This document shows positions 34,801-50,300 of a stretch of DNA of 64,000 bases, piece after piece; positions within the stretch are counted from its first letter, which is position 1; each line of letters opens with the position of its first letter. The notes beneath the pieces were generated by a model. It was not told the DNA's origin and ran no database searches. It saw only the letters and a list, made by a program, of their open reading frames with translations. The stretch comes from Vandiemenella viatica (lineage: Eukaryota > Arthropoda > Insecta > Orthoptera > Morabidae), in assembly GCA_031002005.1 (NCBI GenBank), contig JARYHS010013631.1, positions 69,375,832 to 69,439,831 of the forward strand, given 5' to 3'. The position numbers were made by a program, and so were the translations under genes.

Positions 34801-37800
34801 TCCATTTCCTGATGATTACGCCAGGATTTGTAAATATCTACAGGATTTGTATCCACAGAAAGATTCTTCTCATTGATTACCTGTTAATAAACAACAAATT
34901 CAATGCAAACTTACTCCAATTTCGAAATCCTGATATAAATATTAAGAAGATGGCAAAATTATTGAATAAAAGTAATATAATACACTAGCAAATATGAAAA
35001 TGACAAGGAAAAAATCTGTGGATAGTATTTGAGGCTACATAAAAAAGAAACCTGTATAGACAAAGTGGAAAAAAGGTAATTATATATATAAATTGGAAAT
35101 GATGCATACCACAGCAAGAGTTCAGTGGGGGCAGAACACATCTTCCATGGAACTTTCCATAGTTACTTTTGCAACCAAATTTCATATTACACAGTAGAAG
35201 ACAATCACTATTCTGCTCTATTGATTGTACTACTGTGCTTAAACAATTTTAAGGTTTCTTAGAAAGTGAAAAATAGAGCCTCATAGAATGGATGGTTTCC
35301 AACTGATGTTATACCAACACTGATACATTTGTTCTCTAGTTTCCAGCAATAAAATATTAAACGATTCACAATGCATTACTCATTGGTTCAAAATTTCTTC
35401 GACAGTAGGTTAAAATTCCATCAGATTTTCTAACTGTACCAGCAACAATGTAATCATATATATTATATAAATGGACGCTATCACTTGACACACAAAAAGG
35501 GAGAATATATTTAGTGGCTTCTTTCTTTAATCTTAAAATGATTACCATAACCAGCATTATTTTCCTTCTTACACAACAAAAAAATGAAGTGAAATGACGT
35601 TTAATTTAAATGGTTATATATACATCAGGGATAATGTAGAAAATTATACTTGATCTACAGAGATGCCATTAAGAAAAAGGTTCAAACAAGGTCTAAGCCC
35701 ATTGAGAATGTTGACTTGGTCAATGAAATGTTTTGTGGTATCTAATCAATTATTGATCAACTGCGTGGAGGAATTTTTCATCACATACCTTTTCAACAAG
35801 AGGCCCAACCATTTCCTTGAGTGGATTTTGGCCCGAAATTTGGCGAGCATAACTCACAACCAGCTTCAGGACAAGAGGATTTTCTGTGAGAAGATCCATT
35901 GGCTTATTTATTTTGTTCCTGTTAATTATAAACCCATATTTATTAATGAACGAATGTAAGCTTTCTGGGTGTTCAGTCGCGTAAAATCTTCTAGGGCTTT
36001 CTACCGAGGTAGCGTGTTGATGTAGGGCGACATTTTGGAGCCTGCCTCAGGCTCCATCTTTGCCAAAAGGTGGAGCCTGAAGCAGGCTTCGAAACATCAC
36101 CCTACATTGATGCACTACCTCGGTCGAAAGCCCTAGAAGATTTTACCCATATTTGTTAAACTTATTTAAAATTATTGTGTAAAGAGATGTGCATAATTCA
36201 TAATAAAATAATTTCTGAGAGAATGGAACATGCAAGGGGAAACTAATTTTGTAGTAACATTTTATTGGAAATTAACTATAAATTTAGATCAACTGAGAAT
36301 AAAAACCCTGAATTTCATAATCGATTTAAATCTGCTATGCATCTTAAACAGTACCAAGGATACACAGTACATGTAACTGCCATAATTTGTGTATTCAGAG
36401 ACCTTATTTCTTCACGTAAGGCAGCAGCGAAGAGTCTCAGTAGGAGGTAATCCTCACGAGATCCTGATCCAAAGTTGAAAATGGCAAGCACAACTGTCCG
36501 AAGGAATGCAGTTGTTCTGGAACCAGGAAGGCAAGGTAGTAGGCGAGCAAGATAGTGTGACTGAGTCTGCAGGAGATAGAACAGGCGCTGGTAGTGTTCA
36601 AGTTGTCTCTGACCTGCTCGGTTCAGTTTCCCATCCATAGCCAACCCTGATGCAGCTGCAGTTGCTCTCAGACGAGAACCGTGGGCTGCTACATCCTTTA
36701 AAACAGATCACAAACATAATAGTCAAATATGAAACAATCAGAGATAAAGAAAACTAATTTATCATTTACTTGAGTTGAAGGCAGTGGCAAAAATTTACGA
36801 TGAACACGTGAAGTATAAAAGATATGACATGCAATGCTAACAGCAGCATTCCACATACATGACAACGTGAATAAGCTGTCAAAAATAAATGGTTAGTAAT
36901 GAATTACAGACACAGTCTTATTCTTTCAACGAAGTGAGACGTCGTTAGTGTTAACTGAGACCAAATGGGAAGTAGCAATGAGCTCCTAACCCAAATTTAT
37001 TGCTATATTTCATTAGTTAAATGAGTGACTGTGACAAAGCAGCGTCCAAGCAGCAAGTACCTGAATGATATATGAGTGGAAAATTACAAGTTAAGGATGT
37101 AACAAAATATATGGCATAGATGGCAATACAGTTTAAAAACAATAATTACAAATGACGAAACACGTGCTTTTGAAAGAGGCCAAAAAGATCTATGTGTGTG
37201 ATTAACTTTAACCACAGAACTGTAATTATGGAACTACAATTGTCTTACAAGTGGCTCGACAGTAAAAATCGTGTTCTTCTGCTGGCTTCCTGCCTATGTC
37301 ATGCTTTCTTCACTAAGTAGCAAACTTAAATAACAAAGTCATGATTACTGAAAGACTGGCAGCACTTGTAGAATACAATATAATTAATCATATTCAGCAG
37401 ATCACGATCTTAAATTAAAAAACATGTAAGCTCTTAATGTTTTTTTTTTTTTTTTTTGCCTGGGATTTACACCTCGTTGACAGTGAGGTCATTAGAGGCA
37501 GGATGGGAATGGGACAAGGAACGGGAAGGAATTCGGCCATGGCCTTTTGAAGGAAGCATCCCGGCATTCGCCTGGAGTGATTTGGGGAAACCATGGAAAA
37601 CCCAAATCTGGATGCCCGGACAGGGATTTGAACCTGCATCCTCCCGAATGCGAGACCAGAACATTAACCGTTCACCTACCACATTTGGTAAGCTCTTAAT
37701 GGGTCGGTTTAGAATAGAGGGATGAAAAATTATTGTTTTTTTCTCAAGTTTTCATACTAAATAATATTACTGTAATATGAACTATATATTATTTTGAAAG

Positions 37801-38322
37801 TTATTCTTAACTTGAGAAAATACAAAGAGATTATTTTTTGTTCCACAAAAATGGCCCAATGAAGAAGGCATCAAGAAAAACATATGGCACAGGAAGAATC
37901 TCAATGTAGGACTAAAAAAAACTTATTTCCTTTAATACCAACAATAACCTTAACTGAAAGTAGTTATTTTCTTGGAAAACTGACAAAATGGTGTATGCCT
38001 GAATTTATGATGCAACTGCTTTTCCTATTTTTGTTATTTTAAAGTAGATAATAGAATAAAAAATAATTATAACATCCACTGTTATGAAGCTAATAGAAAA
38101 AAAAATTAATCACATGTACCAACGATATCATGCAGTCATACTCCTGTACTGCATGGGGAAAAAAGGAATTTCAATACAATCTTGATCAAGATTTTGAATG
38201 TACTTTTGTTAGCAGTTTCTCCCATAATTCATGAACAATATTCTTAATCATTTTCTACACTTACCAAGGCCAAATGACATCTGATGAAGGAATAACAATA
38301 AAATCCTAGTAGACCAGCAAAA

Positions 38323-38374
<52 letters not shown>

Positions 38375-41300
38375 ATTGACTTTGGCAGCCCACTAAGCAG
38401 ATTCTTTCAGCATTCTCCTGAACAGCAGAAATTAGGGTGGCAAGGCTTGGAATGGAAGCAAGACCCTCCCTAATGTCCAAACACTTACAGTCACCATCTA
38501 TACTAAATATATACTGCAAAGATAAGGAAACGGGCATGAAGGGGAGATGAAGGTAGCTTGCAGGGTATCATTTCAAACAAGTAACAGTTATATCATACTG
38601 AAGCTTTAAGTAACAACATTCAAATGTCAAAGAATAAAGATGAAACCTATGAAAAGTCACGCAAAAAAAAAAAGTTATTGGTTTATGTCTTTCTTAAGTG
38701 ATTTAATATTAAAATGATTAACTTGCCTGCAGAGATATCCGGTTGCGTATGAGCAGGCCTATTTTTAAATCCATGGCATCTAGCTGCTGTGACAAATTGT
38801 GGTTGTGTCTTATAGATTGTCCAACTTGCTCCTTTAAAGTCTGCAATTATAATTTATCACAATAGAATTTTTAACAATACTTTCCATTTTGAAAATAGTT
38901 TAAGCATATGACAATGTAACTTCATATAACTGTAAGATCTGAAACATCAAAGTTGTCCATGTGTATTTATTAATTAAACAAGAAGAGCAATTACTTAACT
39001 TTGGAGATCAAGGATTATTAGACTCACAAACTATTAATAAGTACATTTTTTCAATTACAGATTTTTTCCTTATTTGGAACCAATTCATTAATGCAACTGA
39101 GAGAGGAAAAACTAGTAAAACCATTTCCTACTTTATCTCATGGGGCGAGTACTTCAACTAGGTAACCACAAATTAGGCAGAATATAGGTAGTTGCAAAGA
39201 AAAATTCCATTACGTTAGGTCCATAGCATACTATGTAGACAATTCACAGGTGCTACTTAGAATTTTCAGAATTAGAGAAGTTGATCATTAGAAAAAAATT
39301 CATTCGATAACTGGAAGAAACAACAGAACCAAGACAGATCACAGAGATCAAGACAAGCCGCGTGCCTTTCTACCCTTCTGTGGAGCAGTAACATCTAAAA
39401 TAGCAAGGTTACTCAACAAACAGGGCATCCGTTCGATTTTTCGACCTCCACCAAAAATTGGAAAACTGTTGCGAACTCTGAAGGATTGTCCCAATCTTCG
39501 GGCTCCTGGAGTGTACAAAATTCCATGTGAATGCGGCACTTCTTACATAGGGCAAACCTTAAGGACGATTAATGAAAGACGCAAGGAACACATCAGACAT
39601 TTTAAACTTGGACAAAAATAAAAATCTGCCTTAGCCGAACACGCCATTGACAACGGACATGAGCCATGCTTCGACAAAACGACACGGCTTTGTTACGCAA
39701 ATAACTTTTGGGACAGTGTTGTGAAGGAGGCTATTGAGATTAGGCTTAGCAATAATGTTATTAATCGTGATCAAGGCCTCAATTTAAGTCAAGCTTGGAA
39801 GCCAGTAATTGGATTATTACAAACGAGACGGAATCGAGCTATATTAGGGCATAGGAGTGACCCAATCATGACGTCACCAAGCGAACAGGGTCCAACTAGA
39901 CCGCACCTCCACGCGCTTTCCCCTCCGCTCCCGGCTGCTGGCGCTATTTAAAAAGACTACCGTGCGGCAGACTTCAGTAATGTTAAGCAGGGGCTTGACA
40001 ATGGAAGCAGTGCAAGATTCCAAAACTTTGCCAGACGGCTCAATTTTGACGCGGCTTGAAACCTGAGAAGTTTTTATAAAGATATTAAATTTGATTGTGT
40101 AAAATACGAACATCAAAAACTGTTAAGTTTTCTTTTAAAATTTAAAACTGCAACTTCACACTTAAAGTTGAAATGCTAGAGTCGAAGTATGATGTAACCT
40201 GTAACAGAAGTTCCTGTTCATAATCATCTACACCATCTTGCAGCAACTTAGCAAAGTGTCGAACAGCACGGAATGATGGCTGTGCCTCATGAGCCAAGGA
40301 GAGGAATGCTCGACGAGCCAAACAACCTCTCCAAACAGCTTGCACTCGAATGATACTTCTTTCCTGAAAAAGTAAACAGAAAAGTGACTATGAAACATGT
40401 ACACAATTGCATATGCAATTGTGAATTTAAAGCTGACAGAAAGTAAGATGATCATAAATCATTCACCAGAGAGTTTAGATAATTGTCACATTACAGATAT
40501 CTACACTATTCACAATACTGTTGATGTAAGATGTCATCTTCCAGTAAATTCCCTTTCACTGATGCCTGTTCCGCAATAAAAGAGGAAGGTGAGGAGGGAG
40601 GGGGGGAGAATGAAGGTACCTAAGATTTTTATTTTTACTTTTGTGGAATTATGACCTAAATTATCCAGTACAAACAAAGTTAAGTTCTAAATACCAGTTA
40701 GCAGGTTGAAAGTTATATGAAGCTAACTGTAGTAAGAACAGCTCTTTAACCTGTGACAAAAGCCACATTTCAATCTTTTAATGTTGATATTACAAAATAA
40801 CATTTTACCAGCTACTTTCTTCAGTATTCATTCTTGTATTTTTACTATTGACACTACTGAGTTTACATCATGTATTCATTTAAAAATAGTTTAATCATCA
40901 TATTTGTAAATAATGATATAAAATCTTATTTAAAAAAGTTTATTTACAAGCTGAAACTAAAACACGACACTAGTACAATTTATGTGTAAGATACGCAGTA
41001 TGTGGTGTGTCCTTAGAATGGTTTTGTATTCTTCCCATTCAACAAAAAATATGCATGTACAAGGAAAAAGTAAAAAGTTCTCAATTTGTCAATGAAAATG
41101 TTTAAAAAAAAAAAAATATATATTAAAAAAAAATTACATTTACTTTCTACCTAGTCTCTCTTTAGATTAATGCACTTTCTACAACATTTATGGAATGAAT
41201 GAATACCATCAGTGAAGAGTAATTCTGGAAGATTTGAGAAATATCCATCTAGGGCTCCTATTACCTCTTCATTTGACTCAAAACATCATTGGGCTACAAT

Positions 41301-44300
41301 TATTTGATGGCTGACTTTGATTTACCAAACTGAGAAATCACTGCAATATAACCAAAACTTAATATTATGTTTATTAAATACCAAGACAAATTTCTATACA
41401 GTAACTAAACATAGCAGGCAGAGGCAGTTCTATAAACCCCAAAACAATATACAGTGATTTTGAAACAAATTTAAAACTTGGTCAACTGGAGGAGGCTCCA
41501 AATCTCAATGTGGTGCTGAGGCATCTAACTCGAATAGCGCATCCAGCATGTAAATATGTAACCTACCCTCAGCTAGAAGCGATTGATCGTATACATCTAA
41601 AATCCATCAATCTTCCTACAGAGACTTCTCAGGTTCTCTCTCTTGTGCATAAAGTCTTCGAAAGAAGGTTTGAAACTTTTGATCCTGATCAAATATATAA
41701 ACAGCACATGTTAACTCATGGGCGTATAGTTTTTGATTCAAAACTCCCGTGGCCACAGTGCAATGTCCACACCAGACATCCATAAACCACAAAATGTTTT
41801 GTAAGCTACAAATTGCACAACTAAACGCCAGGAGAAGCAAGTTGGTTTTGCATGACGTGAGGAAGCTGTCAGTGGAACATAATTGGGATGTCATATGTCT
41901 TCAGGAGACACATTCATGCTTCGGGCAGATTCCTTATATGCCGGTATCGTCACAGATAATCTCAACAGGTAGAAACTCTATGACAGCAATAGTAGTGCTA
42001 TCCAGACAAGTTACTGTAACTAAGATAGTGCAGTTCTGTGATGAACATACGACGTGTGTGGAGCTCATTGCTGACTGGGGTAGTGTAATTCTCGTCAACA
42101 TGTATCTTCAATATAGTGATCCCATTGAACTATACACTGGAAAAATAAGAGAAGTGTGCACTGCCCTAGGAAACAGTCCAATACTAATAATGGCCGACAC
42201 AAATGATAAATCCGAACTCTGGCATAGCGGGGTGACAAATACAAGAGGTGAGCTTTTAGTGGAAGCTATTAGTGAATTGAATCTAGAAGTAAGAAATCTA
42301 CCGCATAAACTCTACACATAGCAACCAAGCAGGAGCTCAGTCAAACATCGATGTAACATTGACCAATCTGCGATGTAGGAACTTATTGAGGAATTGGAAC
42401 GTTTTAGAATTTTTAACTACCAGCGATCATAATGTTATTACTTTTGAGTTAGTCAGAGGGAGGAACGATTTTGACACATCGGAGACGCAGATTTCCAAGG
42501 TGTATTACAACATCTGACGGGCAGATTGGAACAGGCTAAGAGAAAGGTTTGCACAACAGGAAATCCTATTAGATGATAATGATGTAGATCGAGCCACAAG
42601 AGACCTTACCCGGGCACTCCAAATATCAATGAGAAGATCTATTCCTCTAAATAGAACTATTGGCACAGTGGACAGACCTTGGAGTGATAGACTGCAAAGA
42701 CTACGACAAAGGATTCATAAAGCAAGAAAAGATTACCAACGTTGCCTCATCTCCAATATTAGAGGACAGCTACTGGAAAGATATAGACAAATTAAAAGTG
42801 AATTCCGAGAACTGTTAATACTAACTAAACAAAAAAGTTGGGAAACATTTGTGAAAACAAACTTGTGTACAGACCCCTGGGGTATCCCATACAAAATTGC
42901 AGCAGGAAAAGGTAAAACCCCCAACTACACTGTCTACTGTGCAGAAACAAGATGAAACCATGACTACGAGCTGGAAAACTACTGCAGAAGTGTTACTCCA
43001 AGAACTCCTTCCAGATGATAAAGTGGAAGATGACGAGATGGAGCATAGAGCGCTCCATCTGGAAATAGACCAACATAGGCAAAGTATCACCGACACTCCA
43101 GATATTAGCATCTTGGAGGTAGTACAAGGAATAAATGCCTTGTCAAGGAACAAAGCTCCAGGTCTGGATGGTATTCCAGCTGAAGTAGTACTAGAACTGG
43201 TAGTGCCAGTAGCCTCCACTTTGTGTAAGCTCTATAATGCATGCATGCATTAGAGAAGAGTACCTAACAACTGGAAGCAAAATGAGATATTAATCATCAA
43301 GAACGAAGATGACAAAGATCCAAAATTGCCTAAATCATATTGACCCATCTGCTTACTAAACATGCTGGGCAAAATACAAGTAAAGGTGCTGTGCAAGAGG
43401 TTACAAGAACATTGGGATAAGGAAGGGATGAATCCAAACCAATACGGATTCAGGGCGGGTAGCTCTACAGAGGATGCAATGAATCTGATACAGAACTCAA
43501 ATCATAATTACGTGATAGGGATTCTTGTCGATATATCTGGGGCATTTGATAATTTATGGTGGCCTGCACGGCTTAAGGAACTTAACAGTCCAAAGAACTT
43601 GTATAAAACCTTTAAAGATTATTTTAAGAACAGATATGTCAAACTTAGGTGTCCTGGAGTATAAAAAGCTAACAAAGGGTTGCCCACAGGGATCCATTTT
43701 TGGTCCAATATTTTGGAATATTGGGCTTGAACCAGGAATGGCAAAGCTGCAAAGAATGCTGGAACTCCTGGGACTTGTTGCCTTTGCTGATGACCTATTC
43801 TTAATTATAGAGGGTAAAACCAGAGCCGAAATTGAGGCTAAAAGCGCAAAGGTTCTGCGTGAACTCAGCCGATGGTCCAGACAAGTCAAACTAAGATTAG
43901 CACCTCATAACACCTGTTACATGTTACTGAAATGCAGATTACAGAGCAATCCAACCATTAAAATAGATGGAGTTACAATAACAAGAAGTCCTTTCAGTCG
44001 ATACCTTGGTGTAAAATTAGAAGAAAGTCTAAATTTTATGGCCCATAATTATGGAGGAAGCATGTAGGAAGCCACCTCAGTCATAAAAAAACTGATCAGT
44101 ATGTGGCAAAGGCATTTCCAACTTTCACTGCTTGTTATTTGAATATACCAAAATACAATATTAACAGCGTCTGGGCGATACACATCAGAAAAATAAAACC
44201 CATCAAACTTTTGAGGAGGACACAGCGAAGTATTCTAAACAGGCTGAGTGGTGCTTACAAAACAACAGCAACTGATGCCCTTACCGTGGCACTTGGGGTG

Positions 44301-47300
44301 TGGCCACTGGACTTGGAAGTACGCAAGTGGAGAGCATTATACTGGCTCCGGAATGGAACAGGTAAAGAAAATCACGGGAGCACCAGCAACAACAGCTGCA
44401 GAGGTAAACAAATTGTTATTGGAAGAATGGCAGCAAAGGTGGAATGTTAGCGCAACAGGAAGAAGGACATGTGATATGTTTCCAAGTGTCTGAGAAAGGC
44501 TCAAAATATCGCATCTTCTCCCAGTGCCTGGGCTAGTACATTACATAACGGGTCATGGCCCTTACAACAGTGAACTGCAAAGAAGAGGAATAGTGGATAG
44601 CGGTAGCTGTGACTGCGGAAACAAGGGCACTCCGGAACATGTTGTATGGGAATGTGTTTCAACAGCAGAACAAAGAGCACGATACCAGCAAATGTTACAG
44701 GGCAGGCGCATTTTTGACATATTGCGTGACCAGGAATTGTGGTACTTCCCTGATGCAGCTTGCAATCTGGCATCACAAGTAGCCAAAGAAAGGTTCTTGG
44801 CACTTAGAAACAGTTTCAACTGACAGCGACCGAGCAGTGATCATTCCCGAAGAGAGAAACTCCCGATGGGTCAAAGGAGGACACCTCTACTTCTAGAAGT
44901 CATCTCCTGAGGGAGGTAAGTTACTCCGAAGTGAGTGTGCTGGGAGTAAATGTTTAAAAGTGTCATAAATGTACAAAGTGAGAAACAGTGAGACAACAGG
45001 GCAGTAAGTGATTTGTGTATGTGAGTGTTTGTTTGTATAATTGTATAAAGCAGTATCTGTGTGTGAACGTATGTTACTCAAATTACTAATATACAATATA
45101 TATGTATATATCCATAAAAAAACACTAACACTTATAAAATACATTCTTACACATTGTTAATTTAATTATGTAACTAATTTTTGTGAAATTTGATAAGTTT
45201 ATGTGTTACAAACTAGTTTTACATCCTGAACAATATTTAGCTATTATTTTCAAACTATAATTTTATCATATGCACCTCTTGTAATATATCGGAAATATGG
45301 GCCCAGAGTAGAAACTAGGTGCTGGGCTATTATGTACCAGGAAAAAAAAAAAAAAAAAATAAAAAAAAAAAATTAAAAAAATACAGTAACTAATAAGACT
45401 GGAAGCACTAGAATGAATATCTGAGTAATTGCTTATCATATATCCATAATATCGCCTAAACCATTTAAAAGGGGGGCCTATCATATAGGCCTGCTATTAG
45501 CACAGTAAATAACCTTCGTAAACATTTTCTTAATAATAAAGCACTTTTCAACTCAGAACATAACAACTGGAATTTGTCACATAACCTTACTTATGTCAGT
45601 ATACTTTCAAAAACAGTTCAAAGGGTCCTTAACACACTTAAAACCAATAGCAGATCGTTTTAGAAGCATTTTCCAGCAGTTTGAAAGTCAGAAAAAATGT
45701 TAGTAAGGAGATTTTGAGCTATTTTGTAAGTTTTCGAAAATACTATAAAGAAATTTAAACATTTTTAGAAGCCTTTTGGCCACATTCATTTTCAGAGGTG
45801 TAAAATGAGATGACAATTCAAATTAGATCCAACACTTGCATTTTAGAAAATTATATTAAGGAAATATCATGAAATTGGTGATCTTGCAAGCTCATGGAAA
45901 TTATTGCACAAGTAATCTTTTTCACCTAATTTTCAAGGTACAGCTAAGATTCAGAGCTCAAAATGTTCAGCACGACATATGAAAAGATAGAGTCAATAAG
46001 TATAAAGAAAGTATGTTTTTTAGACAAAGTAAGAGATTTCGCTGACTCTGCAATTCAACATTTCTGCAGACATACAGATATGAGAGCATAGAAAAGACAT
46101 TTACATTAAAGAGAAGCTTTCACTGAACACATGGAGTGATTTTCGTAAAGATTCCGACAATATATAAGCCGTAAAAGGGAAATTAAGGTTTGAACATAAT
46201 TGCTGCTACTAAGCATTATTTTGGAAACAAAGGATTGGTATTAAGGGAAATAGATAATGAGGAAATAATATTACCATCAGATAGAGAATTGAATTTAGTA
46301 AAGTTTGAGATATATTACAGATCGGTAGCACTCATATATTTGGAGATAATGAACATACAAGTTTTTAGCTGACTTTGCACTTATAGTCAAAGTCGATTTT
46401 CACCATCAAATACATTTGGGATCTAGACGTGTTATATGTCAAAAGTTGAGGAAATTTTTATAGAATATTTTGATAACAGAATCATTTCACAGACTAACGA
46501 ACTGTAGGAATGATGACAGAGTAAAGCTTTTGCGACTTTAACTCGAAATCCACAAATCCTAGGAGAAAACTTATCATAACTAAAACTGACATTCAAAATA
46601 TGCTTCATAACATATCAAAATTTCAGAATGATTGGAATAAAAATAAGGTTTCCCTTTGTCAAATCAAGCGTCTGCTGAGTCAGTTGGCCCAATATGAATA
46701 TAAGGAGCCTCCACTAGCCTAGGCGGGTAGCAGTAATTCGGCAGAAATTGAACCGAGAGGACTACGTGTTGGTTGGTCGCGGAGATGTAGAAAATTTTAG
46801 TAGTGATGTTATAATGGTGCGGGGTCAATCTTCCTTCGAGATGAACTTTTAACTTTCACATCTAGGGGTTAGGAGGAAGTTGCTTACTGTGAGAGGATGA
46901 TTTAACCTGTAATCATTTATTTCGGATAGAGTTACCGATTAATGTAAGAACTTAAAAATATATATATATAATTTGGAATTAATTAGGAAGTCTGAAGTTG
47001 TATTCTAAGAACATACCTTCATACCTTGGGGTAATTAACGGGGATTGGCGACCATAAATAGAATCACTTAAGGGTACCAGACACGATCATAGCTAAGACA
47101 AGCTGCTGTAAGCTACAACCCCGAGCAAGCAGGATGTTTTACAAATTCTATTTGCTACATTCGATTCAATAAACAAAGTGAAAATTATGATTATTTTGAT
47201 GTTGGATAATGGAAACAAAGAAACTGTCGCGAGGCACTGAAAATAAGATAGGATAGGGAAAAATAAATTGATACCCGTCACTTACCACAGATGAAGGCAG

Positions 47301-50300
47301 GAGGGTGAGACGAACACGTAAAAACACAAAAACATAATCAAATTGCATAATATTTCGACATGAGTCTTAATCATGTGAGAGGCGAGACATATGGCAGGGG
47401 GAAAGATGTGGACCTAAACATTTTATTTAAAGAGATATTTCAATTTCAAGTTGTGTTTAGCCTTGTGAGTGGAGTGAACAAAGTAAAAAATATCTTAAGT
47501 CTAAAATCATCAATTAATGAAAAGAGATAACTTGAATTTTACTATGGCAGCATATTGTCAACATTAAGACACCTATAATGACTAAAAAGAGTCTGTAAGT
47601 AAATTCTAAATATGGATTTTTATGAAATATGAATTTTGTAAATAAGCTAGTAAGATAAAACTAGGCTTAAATGAGAGAGAAAAATTCATTCATTAACAAT
47701 AATATAACAGTTTAACAGTAATTTGAGATTTAATGGGAGAAAAATGGAAAATTAGTACTGAAACTTGATGACATCACCACATGTGACTTTTGGAAATTAA
47801 TAACTCTTAAGCAAGAACAATTATGAGAAAATTTGCCATAAGATTTGAAATAAATCTGACTATAACATACAAAAGTTTTTGAAAATATGATTAAAAATAG
47901 GATTTTTGTAATTAACGAGAGGAGAATATTTCCACGCGGGGGTACACCAAAAGTCTAGAACATTCTCAGCCAGAGTACATAATGTCATCCTTTTTCCTTG
48001 TCTTGGTTTTCAATATCAAACCTGCAGTGCAACCTGTCAGTTATAATCATAGTCAGTATGTGTCATGTTGCGAGGAATATTTTCATAATGTAAGATTTAA
48101 AAGTCCAATTCTCTCGTCTCTGACAAAGTTCTTGGACACTAATACTTGTTATAGAAAAGAAAAACATGATCTTTAAATCAGAGGTAGGAACTTTTCGTAC
48201 AATGTGAATTCAACAATAGCTGTGTATGAACAGTTCCACAAGTGCACCCTAATTTGGGGTTGCAGGTCTAAGTATGTCTGCAAGAGAGAATGCTTTTAAT
48301 CAGTGTTTGCACTTTGAGAATAATCTGCAATTATCATATGTGATTTCAAATGTCCAATTTAGCCTTCAGCGACATTTCTAGCATAGTAATTTCATCAAAC
48401 TTGCAAGAATATAGCAAATTAGTAATAGCAGTGACTTTTTTTATTGGTATGTGTAAACTCTCTATTGTTATCTGTTGCGGTAATAATAGTAAACAGATTG
48501 GCAATTGAAACATATTATATGAACCAAGCAGCAGCATCTTCAGGAAAGTTATCAGAAATGTCACATAACAGGCATCAGGCTCAAGTTAATGTGCAGATGT
48601 TGAATCCCAATGCACATTTAAACATGACATGCTTCAAACAGAAAATACATAATTGACAGTCTCATAGCCACGTTGTGTAAGTATTCATCATCATCGTTGG
48701 GGACCATCTCCAGTTTCCCGGGTGTGGTTTAAGAGCCTTCTTGTGTTTCTGTCTCGTTTGTTATGGACGGTCGTCTTCCACTTTCTCCTATCCAGAAAAG
48801 TTTCTCTGTCCGTAATATATTCCCAGTTCCAGACTATTTTCTCTATGTTCTTTTTCAGTTGGTTTGTCCATAATTTTCTTGGTCTTCCCACTGGTCTTTT
48901 GCCCACTATCCTTTTTTCCAAATAAGTTTTTGGTAGTCTTGTGGTATTCATTATCTTGACATGCCCAAACCACTTAAGTCTTGATGACCCAAGTCCCTCT
49001 TCCATGGATTCCCTTAACTCTAGGTCTGATCATAAGTGAATACTTGCTATTTTGATATTAATCTATAAAGTTTTGCAGCAATGGGATCTGTATCTTCCTT
49101 CTGAACATTTGAAACACGAGTCTTTCATTAGAATGGAGATTCAATTACTAAGTTACAGAAAAGTATATACCAGGAGCTCAACAAATCATTGCGTTCAAAC
49201 CAAGTAAACCATATTCATCTTTCATGGTATCCAGATGATCATTTAACTCTGTTACTGAAATATCATCTTTCCTGAAAAGAATAGCCTGATAAGGTATTTT
49301 TACCATTTATGTTAAATTCTGATTTTCAGTAAGTAAATCTTGATTATACATACAGGGTAGGATAAGAAAGTAGTAGTAGTACTGAATTTCTGTAGCAGGA
49401 ATGGAGTGCTGGAGGGGGATCGGACCACCTGGGCATTGAAGAAACTGATATTTTTTCCAGTCGCCTGCGGGCAAGCGGAAAGTAAGCATGCCGATTTCAG
49501 TCGCTACACCATCAAATTCTGCGTCAATCTTGGGAAAACCGTGATGGAGACCCTCAGATTGATTAAGGACGCCTACGGGGATGCTGCCATGAGCCATTCA
49601 ACAATGTTCAGTGGCATAATCTGTTCCAGGAGGGGCGGGAGCTCATCGAAGATGGTCAGCATGCCGTTCACCCGTCAACTTCAAGGCCTGATGAAAATGT
49701 GGCCAAAGTGAAGGCGATCCTGGACTCCGACCGGCACATAAACATTCGTCTGATTGGTAATGAGTTGGGGATTTCGTACAGTATGTGACAGAACAGAATT
49801 ATTTGCATAAGAAAATTATATTTTTGATCTCTGAGAGTAGATAAAAAAACTAATAATATATATACTCTTAGAGAGAAAAAGCAATGAGTGGTAAGTTGCT
49901 ATGGAGATTAGGACTTGTGAGATGATAGTTATCAGAGTAGACTAGTAAATTGAATGCTCAAGAAAAACATTGCCTAAAAACGAACCTGCATCTTCTGAGA
50001 ATAACCAATTCCATTGTAATTTCTAGTAGATCCGAATGATATAAAATAAACGATATATTTTGGATCTAAAGAATTGAGTTATTCATAATTATAATTGCAA
50101 TCGAATCAACGACAAGAGACGCGAAAGGGTTACATGGCGACCGTGACAGGACTTGAATTTGTGTGAATATTCAGAAATGTTTTTTGGTTCATTTCATTAT
50201 TTTATTAGTATTAAGAAGAGAATGTGTTGTGAAATGTTTTGTAAACAATTCTACTAGGAATAAGAGAGATGGGGATCTCAGAAGATTGATATGCAAGGTT

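Noticed and set aside
35840..35905. Alternative acceptors for IQGAP exon 5 at AAATAAG or CACAG
   Set aside because: They give the wrong phase, or an immediate stop, when joined to exon 4.
36315..36402. Extension of IQGAP exon 4 through SLNTQIMAV
   Set aside because: Only the donor at 36403 and the acceptor at 35919 give both the right phase and a gap-free family alignment.
38718..38726. GT donor four bases after the GC donor of exon 3
   Set aside because: It would add four bases and break the frame into exon 4, and its consensus is poor.
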